Part shown: in pieces, positions 1 through 12,100 of the stretch | Position numbering within the stretch: the stretch's first letter is position 1 | How the letters are laid out: every line of letters starts with the position of its first letter | DNA from: Sanderia malayensis | Lineage: Eukaryota; Cnidaria; Scyphozoa; Semaeostomeae; Pelagiidae | DNA: 64,000 bases | Direction of reading: 5' to 3' | Assembly: GCA_013076295.1 (NCBI GenBank) | Contig: RQOL01000906.1 | Location: forward strand, 124,001-188,000 | Program-made: the position numbers and the translations under genes | The notes under the pieces: generated by a model | Databases searched by the model: none | What the model was told of the DNA's origin: nothing | What the model saw: the letters and a program-made list of their open reading frames with translations, nothing else

Positions 1-195
1 TCAAGATATGTTGCTGCTAAGTGCAGCAAAATTGTTCATTCCTAAATTCGTAGTTGAAGATACAATCCAAACTTTTCATGACTAAAACTGGTCTTCTGTT
101 GGGGAAATTGCTATAGTAAATATCAGGGCACCTTAGTATTTACTAATGCTAGCATAATAATAATAATTGTGTATCACAAAAATTTACTCACATAC

Positions 196-3100
196 GAAAC
201 TCCTGACGGATCAATCATGTAGAGATGTGGTTTGCCATCTTCAAATGAGCTCAACATAACACTAAAAAACGGGAGTTGAAATTCAAGGATCAACGTACTG
301 GGAAATTATTATTAATCCACGCTGTAATATTGAGAAAAACAAAACACAGATAATTTGCAAATAATTTAATCTTTGCGAAAAAAATATTTAAAACGATTCT
401 CTCTAAAAATTGAGCTACTATTTTATCAAAATATGGGAATACTTGAAATATAACTTAAACTAACTGTAAAATAGGAAAATACGGTCTCCACACATGAACA
501 TACATACCTGCTGCCAAATGGTCTGTATGCACTATACAAAGTGTACATATGAATGTATCCAGAAACTCGGTCTACCAAATACTAAACCAAAATACAATTT
601 CAGCAATGATATTGTGTATATCAGCTACATTTATAACGTTTTCCTTGAGCTTACACCCAACACATGCAGAAAAAAAAACCCAAATAAGGTAAAAAAAATG
701 ACGTTGTTTTCTCATTGAGAAAAGTGTTTTTCGAGCAAACACAATAATTTATTAGAGATGGAACTCAGCCTGTTGGAATTACCATATTGACAAGAGTTGA
801 CTATAATCAACACAAACTCTATGAAACATACCTTTAAAGGAATTGGTGAACCATAAATTGCACTATAGTCAGATGCTTCTTCGCGGGCAATCTTTACAAT
901 CTAAAATAAGGCCGGTTGAGGAATCTATTATTTCATAAGTATTTATGGAATATATTTATAAAAAAACATCACAGAGAAAAAAAAACACAAATAAAATTTT
1001 ACCAGTAAAAGTTCATAATCTAATAAATTAATGAAAAAACTGATTATTACCTGCCTAGCATCCGCCAAAAGTCCTGCAATAGCCTGTTGAGAAATAAATA
1101 ATTTACATAATAGAAGAATAATAGAGTACATAAATTATAAATTATAGGAATAGTTTAATTATTAGAGATAAATTGCAAAGCAGCAATCACTTTTAATCAA
1201 CACAAAAAAAAACAAAAAATTTCCTCAGATTGTATGTTTGTTCATTATGAGCAACAATAATATTACCTCTATAAATAATTATTAGCGAATTACTAGTGAA
1301 ATATAATTTCATAAATGCTGTGATGGATAAGCTTGCAACAAGGCAGCCTGCCTGCCCCTTTAGACAGTTTTAATGGTACCTCATATTTTTTGTGCACGAG
1401 TGTTGTTTAAAAAGATAAATATTTTTAAGAATTGTGGTTATTTGAATAATGTAAACAGTTGGGAGTAATTAAATTAAAATAACAACACTATAATTTTGAT
1501 AAAGCTCATTTCAAAATACAACAATTTTATGGAGGGGGAGGGGCAGCAAACTAACTGTCAAATGATCTGAAAATGAGTTTTTTATTTCCTGCATTCAAAC
1601 CGGGAAATTAAATGCATAAAATTTTATGTCCAGGAAGTAAAATTGAAAAAATAAATGGTCAAAAAACAAGTTGTTCAGTTTTGCCGAAGCTCAGATTTTA
1701 GGTTTACAGAGTTTGATTTTGATATTAATCAATTTTATGTTATTTTGTTAACCCCTTTCTGACTAATATTACAGTGAAATTACACGTATTTTTTTATAAG
1801 AAACTAAGCTCCAAAGTAGTACCCCATTTCTTAAATTTTATGGCCACTTTAGTAGTTCTTAAAAGTTCCTTAAAGTGTCAGAAAGCCGTAGAAAATGCGA
1901 AAACATCACAATTCAATGTGAATAAACAGTAACAGAACAAAAAACCTTCTAAAATACCTGGCAAATGTTTTAATCATCCAAAAAATTGACCTGTAGTTGC
2001 TTTCTATTTTATTTTATTTGTTTATTTATTTGTTAAATTTTAGTAGTTTATTCAGTTTGAAAGTAGTACTACGTTTTCTTAATTTTTTTGGCGTCTTCGG
2101 GGTCAGTTTCTTATAAAAAATGCGTGTATGGAAAAAAGATACGGTGGACCACAACGGCAACGGCACAATTATTTCTCCATGGCAAAATTTCAGTTTCATT
2201 GCATCAATACATTAATTTGCAATACCATTCAAATGCAGTTTTTACAAGACATAACTTTCACTTCCTCACGACACAAACACATTGTCACGCGACACAAACA
2301 CTTTCTCGAGGCACAAAAAATTTGTAGCTAATAATGCATTTGAATCAGAAATAGGTTTATCACCACGAAGATGGATGGTGAAACACAATGCGAGAGTAAT
2401 TTGATAAAAATTATTTTGGCAGAGGAATTGAACACGAGGAGATTTCGGTCTCAAGAGAAGACGTCTCTTGAGACCGAAAGATCTTATATGGCTTTTCGTA
2501 GTCCGTTCAAACAACTTGCCAAGTAAAATTGCTGCTTAACTACTACCTTGAAGCGGTAGCAGGTTACAATGGTTTGCTATCATACAGTAAGTGCATGTGC
2601 TCGAGAAATTACATTTTCAGTTTTTCGCATGAATACAGGGCAAAACATTCACGATATTTTTATAATGGCTCTGTGCAAAGGACATGCATTTGGAGGGCAT
2701 TGAATATGTGTACACCCTAAAGCCATGGCCAAACAGATGGAAAACTGTTCAAAGTGTGGGAAATTTACCATTCAAATGGTGATAACATTCTAAGTTTCTT
2801 ATAACGCTGTTATGTTTCTTACAAAGCTGTGATAAAATCGAAAATGGGCAATTTTTGCTGCATTATTCCTAGACATGTCAAAAATATACTGTATAGGATC
2901 CGTCTGGGTCTATATTTGAATCCAAAAGAAGTAGAAGAATATTCTGTCACGGTAAAAATATCATTTTCCTCGCCAGATAAAGGTGACATGGAGAAATCGA
3001 CTATTTGGTAGATGAGGTATTTTAACAGTTTTGCCATGAATTTTGCCATGTAGAGGCCAGTTTTAGTTTCTTTGATTCCAGTACCTAACTCCATGAAAAC

Positions 3101-6100
3101 TTGGTATAAAAAGGTTAAATAATAAACACCAATTTAGCAAAAGTGGTAATTACCATTCCAATATGTTTATCAATTGTGAAAATTCTTTGACTTGTGCCTT
3201 GTTCATGCAGTTTGGATGTTATCAGCTTTTCAACAGCAAATATAACACCATCTTTACATTTTATTGCCAATGCAGTGCTTGAAGTGAAAAGACAAACAAA
3301 TTATTCACAGGCACTGCTTTAATAATCTTAGAGTGTCAACAAAAGAAAACTATGCCTCTCTTATGTCATCTTGATATAATAGTAACCATGATCAATAATT
3401 TTTGTCCACTGTTTTTTACATTTACAGACGAAAAAGATAATTTGCTGTTACAAGAGTGCATATTTCTTACATCTCGAACAAACTGGCAAAGAGGAGAAGC
3501 TCTGCATTACACCATTCCCCCATTATAGATTCTCCTTTTAACAGATCTCCATTTTACAGATTCTCAGGGGCCGATTATATGAGAGTTTTCAGCCCGGGCT
3601 GGAATTAATTACAGGTTTCGCGCCAGAATCGTCCGAAGTTTCTCACGGGTTAGGCCATGTGTGGTTTAACCAAGTTTAATGGACAGGCACCCCACTGCTC
3701 CCTGTTGCGCCATGTTGGCATACCTCCCCAGTGGGTGGAAAGTTGGCTTCGTATTTCATTTGTGCTGCATGCTTGCCGAATTGTTGCTTGGTTTATTGTT
3801 CCCCACCCTCCCTGGTCCCCTAATATCTGTCTCTTTTTCCATCTCCATTCTTGCTACCTGCCCTTTAGTCTTTGTTTCTCCTGTTTTTTTTCCCACACTA
3901 TCTTTCTGACGTCTGTCGGACAAGGTGCATTGCCCGGAAATCTGTGCCTTCCCTAGCCAATCACCTGACAGTAAGTACAGTATTCCGCAGGCAAATCAGG
4001 GCAGTGCACAGATGCCCAATTTTCCTGCAAGTCGACCACAACTCTAGTTGTGGCTCGGTTGAGGTTGGACATTAAAAACTTCAAAATGGCTTCGCAAAAA
4101 ATGGCGTGGAAAATGTTGTCCTTCTACGTTCTCCAATTCGGCGCATTATTAGCTTTGAATTTTCAGCTTTAAGGACTCATACTGACGTATAAGATGTTTG
4201 CTCATAGGAATAACATGATAGTGGCATTTTTTTTATCATCAAGGCAAAGTAAACTGCAAAGGAAAAGGAAGCATGCCCTAGCTCGTCAGCTACGCCAAAA
4301 GGCAAGATCAGTGTTGCTTCAGAAAGGCAGAACAGATCAGTGGTGGGAGAATATGTTGGGTGAGAATGCTACTGACAGCAACTGGAAGAAGAATTTTCGC
4401 ATGACAAGAGACTGTTTTTATGAAATTGCAGCCCTACTAGATCCATTTATTGCTCCAAAACATGGTTCCCCAAACCATCGCCTGCTTTCAACAGAGAAGA
4501 AGCTAGCCATAACGTTCTTTACCTTACCTATTACCTTAAGGATACCGGGTCGCTTTGGATGACTGCAAACACTTTTGGTGTCCATCAGTGTACATGCTCT
4601 AAGACCATAATTGATGTTTGCAATGCAATCAATAAACAATTAGGCCCGACATATCTACATTTACCTAGGTCAAAAGTAAATTCCAGCCCAGACTGGCTTT
4701 TCAGCCCGGGCTGAACATTTCTCATGTAATCACAAACTCAGTTTTACAAAGAGTTGACCGCAGAGGGGGCTGAGTTTTCAGCCCGGTTAGGCGGGCTGAA
4801 GTTCCAGCCCGCGCTGAAAACTCTCATATAATCGGCCCCTCAGTTTTTCAAATATGATCATAAGTGAAATTCTCTATCTGCACAGTAATATAGAGTAGAA
4901 ATGGGAATGGTATCAGATAAAAATTTGTTGCAAGTACTGATCAAGCGCTCAACGTCTGCGGAATCTGGCATTGCTGCCACGATCCTGGCGATCCCCCAAA
5001 ACCCCATCCACACTTTTTAATTTCCAAGACGACTTGGAATTCCAAGACCACAAAATGTGGGAAAAACCACACTAAATTAGGTCCTGGAAACTATAGTAGT
5101 AATTTCCGTCAAATTTAAGAAACCGTGTCACCTGGTACAACAGGCAAATGGGGCAGTTTCAATTGTATTTTAAAAACGGCAGTGATTGTTATTTTAAATA
5201 CGAAGGCCTAGATGGAATTGACACAGTAATTTAAGTATTTTATGGCTGCAAAAATCAAAAAGTGAAATATTTCATCACTGCACAAAACTTTTTCATCACT
5301 GCACATTTTGGATTCATCACTGCACAAATTGGTCATCCCTGCACCTTAAATTAATCCTATTCTGTCCTGTTCACATTCAGATATCGTTAAAGTCATAGAA
5401 TTCAGAGGAGTAAATGATTCTATGGTTAAAGTAAATGAACGGATAGTGGAAGCGGAAGTGGAAGCCCTGGGAAGCACCAGCACACCAGCCTCTTTTCGAG
5501 GCTAAGTTCGATTACTACTACTACAACTACGCATTTTTCTCCATCCACCAGCATAGACTTCGCTTGCGCATGCGCACCACGAGTAAAAAACGGGAAATAT
5601 GACGTCTTACGACATGGTATACGTAATATTCCCTGTTTTCTTTGTACCCCGTTACAGATAGCCTTTTATGAATCGGAAATGGCGATCATTCTCGTTATTG
5701 CTATCGGCAAATTATCCAGTTGTCCGCAACGAATCTCAGTGGAATCTTTGAAAGGCTAGTTACGCATCCCTCTTCGTTTGAAATGATATTGTATGGCATA
5801 TCGACTAGGCACAAGAGATTTGACGACAATCTTTGTCCTTGACGGGCTTTAACTTGTGGAAAAAGGCTGTGTTCATGGTCCGATTTCTTGAATATAATGT
5901 TTAGGTATTATGCTTACTCCAGTCAGAAAAACATCGAAGAATACCAGTAACAATAAACATGTCTATTTTAAATGAAAAAGAGGCAGTTTACTGATATCAA
6001 TTTTTGCATTTAAGAATTTAGCATATTGGAATCAATCATGCAATCGAAAAAGTGCATGTGGCACGACATTCAACAGATACCTTCCAGAGCTAATAATTTC

Positions 6101-9100
6101 ACACAAGGGCATTCTGTCAAAAACACGAATTCTGTTAATAGGACAACCTCTTTGGAAAGAAAAATTTTACCTGCTATTCTCAACAGCTTTTGAAGCATAT
6201 TCAACTTGAAATACTCTTCCATCAGGTGAAAATTGATTAGCAGAAAGGTCATACTGAAAAATAAAATTTACAAATGTGAATATGATTGATGGCAGTAACG
6301 TAAACACAAGTTAACTGTATACGAAGGATACAAAAACGTGCATATGCCAAATCTAGAAATAGATGCTTGATTTTATCCAATCAAATGTGTTTGCACGATG
6401 GTCAAGAAACTGTGCGTGTGACCAAAAACAGTGCATTGATCACACGAAGTATATTATTTAATCCAAATTGCTTGCGTTCAGCACACAATGAGAATATATA
6501 GAAATAAATATAATTTGTAAGTAATTTAATATGTGCAAAAGAAATAATTAAGTAAAGAACGTTTCGAGCTTTACTCGTCTTCAGGTGAATGCACGTGTTG
6601 CATTTGGTTGCATTGCGTTATATTTTTAATACAGGTATATTTTACGACTCAGCTCCTTTGTATACTTATATTGCAAAGAAATGACATTCCATTGTATTGG
6701 TATTTTACTCTTTAGCACCTGAGAGCTGAAAAACGTGATGATTCAAACCATTTTATTGGCTCCCACACAAAACAAGACCCCAAGTTTAAATACAAGACCT
6801 TAACCCTTTCCGTCCCAGTGAGGTCCCAGACGAAAAAATTTGCAAAAAAAAAATTTGTTTAAAATTTGTCAAAAACTTGCACAAGGTACAATGTTTATAC
6901 GTAGAACTCAAAAATCTACTTTGTTTTTGAAAATTCTGAAGGTAAAGAGCTCAAAACTCGAGGTAAAGAAGCACAATTTTATGGCTAAACAAAGATAAAC
7001 AAAGAAATTTCAGGCTCGTCAAAGGTAAATTCAAGTTCGAAAATAGAATTCATTTAGACACCCGTGTTCGATGAAGCCCGCGCGGTGCAGGAGCAAAGCT
7101 CAGAATTGGTCATGTTACAATCGAAGGCTTGTTTCAAGTAATGATTTGAAATCTTAATAAATGTCAGAGTATTTGAGAGCTATCTATTTTAGGGTTTCTA
7201 TAAACCAATCACGACATCTTGGCAGAAAACCATTTGCTCATGTGGTTTCAGAATCTTAATGGTTTCAAACTCTAAAATTCCAGAAAATACTTTTTGCAGG
7301 GTAGTTCTAATCGCTGGACCCCACGACTCGGGGACTCTCGGAGGCACGACTATACGACCTACGGAAATACGACCCATGTCTTTAAAACTGCCAAATTTGC
7401 ATTATTTTCATTGTAATTATTGTAGCGAAGTCAAAGGCACTGTTTTGAAGTATGAAACGCAGTTTGGTGAGCATAGAAGCAGAAATAAAGGCTCTTCGAG
7501 TAAGCAATTTTGTCGAAAAAAGCACGCTGTCGTTGCAAATCATTGAGGTTTTCATATCGTAAGCAAGGAAACTGCGGTAGCAGCAATCGAATTCCTGTGG
7601 AGCCACGACATTGACATTTGCACCGTAATCAAAATTCCATCCTTTTCAGAAGCGTTGCGCAATCTGAAACCACCGGTAGTAAGAGAGAACAACTTTAAAG
7701 CATTTCATATAAATGCAGAAAGACTATTCTGCTATATTGTAACGTCTGTGTTTGTTATCATCCATCAAATATGGCAACAAAATGTGAATATATCACAACA
7801 TAACAACAGCTAAAGCAACGAAACATGGAAACCTTATCAACATCATCATGCTCATCATTGTAATCGTTATCCTCGTTATTATCATTGCACCCTGCACCCT
7901 GCACTGCGCAGGTATATTGAGTTTTTGACCGCTAGAAAACACTTGTAAAGTTTTCTATGGGATGCAAATGGGCCTTAGTTACCGGAGGTTCGAGTTACTC
8001 CTGGCCTGACTTATCATGATTTTGCTGTTTTTATGAATATTATTTCTTTTCGAGTTTACTTCATTTATCTTTATTAAGTAAGAACACATTCCACCAAAAT
8101 AGTCACAATACACAACTACTCAGATCAACTTCTTGATAAAAGCAGACACACGAAATACGAGCACGTTTTATTTTGAACACAAACTATCGGCAACATGAAT
8201 AAGAGAAGTATGACTAGAACTGGAAGCTGCAAGTTTTATAAAGAGTTACAAATAGAAATAGTTAACCTTCTAATCTGCAATGGTTTCTCGGTTCTTTCTA
8301 AAAGGGGGAACGGCAATGATGATGATGATGATGATTATGATACTGATACTGATGATGACTGCGTAAAACCTGATATGCCAGATTAAGATCGCCTGCCTTT
8401 CGCAAGTCATTGACATACCAAAGGGAGGGAATATATGAACTTTCCTTGTTGATGAGCGTAGATCACGCGATGAAAAACATCCGTGCATAATTAACTCAAG
8501 TTTTAAAGTAACAAATTTTATATATTGTAACCAACATCAGATGCATTTTATCTTTGAGAAAAAATAGATCTATCCTATCCATGACTCTTCTCAAGAATCT
8601 ATCAAAAAATTTGTAACTCTGTTTATGCCAAACAGAAATGGTGTTACAATGACATGATCTGAGTAGTTGTGTATTGTGACTATTTTGGTGGAATGTGTTC
8701 TTACTTGATAAAGATAAATGAAGTAAACTCGAAAAGAAATAATATTCATAAAAACAGCAAAATCATGATAAGTCGGGCCAGGAGTAACTCGAACCTCCGG
8801 TAACTAAGGCCCATTTGCATCCCATAGAAAACTTTACAAGTGTTTTCTAGCGGTCAAAAACTCAATATACCTGCGCAGTGCAGGGTGCAGGGTGCAATAA
8901 TAATAATAATAATGATAACGATTATAATGATGAGCATGATGACGTTGATAAGGTTTCCATGTTTCGTTGCTTTAGTTGTTGTTATGTTGTGATATATTCA
9001 CATTTTGTTGCTATATTTGATGGATGATAACAAACACAGACGTTACAATAGCAGAATAGTCTTTCTGCATTTATATGAAAATGAAATGCTTTAAAGTTGT

Positions 9101-12100
9101 TCTCTCTTACTACCGGCGGTTTCAGATTGCGCAACGCTTCTGAAAAGGATGGAATTTTGATTACGGTGCAAATGTAAATGTCGTGGCTCCACAGGAATTC
9201 GATTGCTGCCACCGCAGTTTCCTTGCTTACGATATGAAAACCTCAGTGATTTGCAACGACAGCGTGCTTTTTTCGACAAAATTGCTTACTCGAAAAGCCT
9301 TTATTTCTGTTCCTATGCTCACCAAACTGCGTTTCATACTTCAAAACAGTGCTTTTGACTTTGCTACGATAATTACAGTGAAAATAATGCAAATTTGGCA
9401 GTTTTAAAGACATGGGTCGTATTTCCGTAGGTCGTATAGTCGTGCGTCCGAGAGTCCCCGAGTCGTGGGGTGAAGCGATTAGAAATACTCGGTTTCAGAT
9501 TGCGCAACGCTTCTGAAAAGGGTGGAATTTTGATTACGGTGCAAATGTCAATGTCGTGGCTCCACAGGAATTCGATTGCTGCCACCGCAGTTTCCTTGCT
9601 TACGATATGAAAACCTCAGTGATTTGCAAGGACAGCGTGCTTTTTGCGACAAAATTGCTTGCTCGAAAAGCATTTATTTCTGTTCCTATGCTCACCAAAC
9701 TGCGTTTCATACTTCAAAACAGTGCCTTTGACTTCGCTACAATAATTACAATGAAAATAATGCAAATTTGGCAGTTTTAAAGACATGGGTCGTATTTCCC
9801 TAGGTCGTATAGTCGTGCGTCCGAGAGTCCCCGAGTCGTGGGGTTCAGCGATTAGAACTACCTCTTTTTGCAAAGGAACCCAGTTTGCTTTGATTTGAAC
9901 ATTTATGCTTTGGAGTCCTTTAAATGCTTCGCCGTGCATAAAATGACTGCAAAAAATCATATGAACAGAATTTACATCTGTCTCGCTTAGTGAGCTGGCC
10001 CGGCAAGCGGGCTCATATGAACAGGCCCTCAAAGACCTTTGGGGTGAAGTGCGTCTTACGAGGTCTCCATTGGGTCAGAACTCGTGTCACACATTCAGAC
10101 ATTGAAAGTCACCTCGTCTGACAGGGCTTCCGTATATTCACAGGCTCGATTTTAAAATGTTGAAATTCTCGCAACAATTTTTTCCTGCTTGGGGAGTTCT
10201 TGAAATAATTGATGCAGGAGCTGATCTGATGACTTAGAAATTTTCTCAGAAGCATGACTGACATGTAATGAGGCAAAACGTATGACAACTGTCATAGGTT
10301 TCAAGTCATGTCTGTCATGTTATTACACTGTCTGTTAAAAGAGACAAGGTTGCATACTTTAACCGGAGAAAGTTTCACGAGATAGGAGATTACACGTTTT
10401 TTTTTATAAGAAACCGGGCTCAAGGCCTAGTAGTAAAAGTTTCTTAATTTTTAGCCACATTTTAGTTCTAAAAGTTTCTTAAAAGTTTCTCAATTTAATG
10501 AAAAGAGTTGCAGTGAAAACGAAGAAAAAACGTGGATGTAGCAAACTATTAGTATATTATAACAAAGAAAAATCGTCAATGCGGAAAATCGTCATGTGGA
10601 GCCGACAATGTTATGCTTGGCACATAAAACACACTTACTGTAGTTGATATTTGTTGAATCCGTAAAGGAAAAACGTGTTTCCGAAATTTCTAATGTTTCT
10701 TAAATATTTCCTTGTAGTTCTAAAAGTTTCTTAAATTTTAGGGCGTCTAGATCTAGGTTTCTTATAAACCGGTTTCTTATAAAAAAACGTGTATGCTTTG
10801 TTGTACTTCATTGAAGCTTGCCGAAGAGAGTAAAATATTACGAGATAATTCGAACAAGTTTTATAGATATAATTGGATAAACTTTCGCGAATTGCAATTT
10901 TGAAAAAATTTGTGCGTCAAATTTTCGTGAAAATGGCCAAAATTCGCGAAATTCGAGAAAGTTTATCTCGCGAAAGTTTATCCGATTAAAGTAACAGCTG
11001 AATTCTGTTAAGTGCTGTTGCAAGTATTTTTCGATGTTTTTTCCAAAAGGAAAAAACCAAGCCAGGGGAGTTTGTTAAAGAAGTGTTTTTACTGCGATCA
11101 AAGCTGGCATTTTTGTATTAATTCTTGTCGGCATAATCTGCAGTAAGAGCCACGTTAATGGTCATGCGGAAAAATGTGTCTATGTTTATAACCAGATGCA
11201 TGCCAATGACATTTCATCGAGTTGAATGTTCCTTATACAAATAAGAATCAACTCAAAGGAATTTATTTGAATCTAGACTATACCTGCTACTCGAAAATTT
11301 CTACCTACATTTTGCAATTTATCCGGTAGGCATATCCCTACAACCTACAAGAGGCAGAGAATCCCTACTATGGGTAGGAATCCCTCTACGAGTGGTAATC
11401 CTGCAAACAGCCTATAAAAATGACCAAATTAGACCAAAACAGGCCAAAAAAATCTTTTCCATCAAATGAAGTCATGATAGGCATACGTAACCAAAGGTCA
11501 CTAAAAGTGTTAATTTACTTTCAACAAAAGATATATTTTGGTTTGAATATAAAGTTGCGATAACTAAAACACGTCAACATTATCAACAATAGAGTTAACT
11601 GTACAGGATTGTCACTTAACTTCCATCCCTACATCAACCTCATACTTGTCAATATCTTCGGCATGTGCATAGTACATGAAGAAAGTGAATACATTAATCC
11701 CCAAAAATTTCGGACGGTTTAGTTTCGGACGTTTAATTTTCGGACAGAAAATTTCGGACTGAAAAATCCTGATTTCGGACAATTTCGGACAAAAATTTCG
11801 GACAAAATGTAAAGAGACTCGAAGGACTTTCGGATAGTATCTTCAAGGTTCATAAAACAACATGACAATGAGATCTTCAACAAAACACATAACGCTAATG
11901 ATTGAGTACACGAATACAGTTCTAGTTTGAATCGAAGTCGAGGAAAGCCGATAATGAAACTGGGGAATTCTCAGATGAACCATAATAGCCAAACATGCTT
12001 GATGATGATCATATTGACGACGAGGATCAATCAAGCTAGTCAAATGATGAGAAGAATCCTGCTATATTCGTATTTGATGCCCTGAAGAAAACGTTGGCTC

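Larger units (their letters stand above)
1084..3153 (-). other. PSMA3 intron 3
   Basis: The intron between PSMA3 exons 3 and 4. It contains a small TIR element (1781-2128) and a perfect hairpin (2443-2479). Elsewhere it is AT-rich with no coding signal I trust; the short ORFs on both strands look random. Confidence 0.8.

Noticed and set aside
1..195. Search for PSMA3 exon 8 at the left edge
   Set aside because: The expected text (around GCAIGKA and the downstream helix) is not present on the minus strand here, so the exon must lie outside the window.
3657..4075. Overlapping plus-strand ORFs of 67-99 codons
   Set aside because: They lie inside the TIR-bounded Harbinger remnant in several frames at once and carry no domain.
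7980..8005. GGTTCGAGT motif (and its copy at 8780-8805) as a tRNA B box
   Set aside because: The surrounding bases do not form a T-arm with a 7-nt loop or an acceptor stem. I found no tRNA gene in the window.
8195..8386. 63-codon ORF with an Asp-rich tail
   Set aside because: The acidic tail is a translated GAT microsatellite in the foldback loop; there is no other coding sign.
9183..10032. ORFs of 74-138 codons repeated in the foldback arms
   Set aside because: They recur only because the DNA is duplicated and inverted. They occur on both strands and match no family I know.
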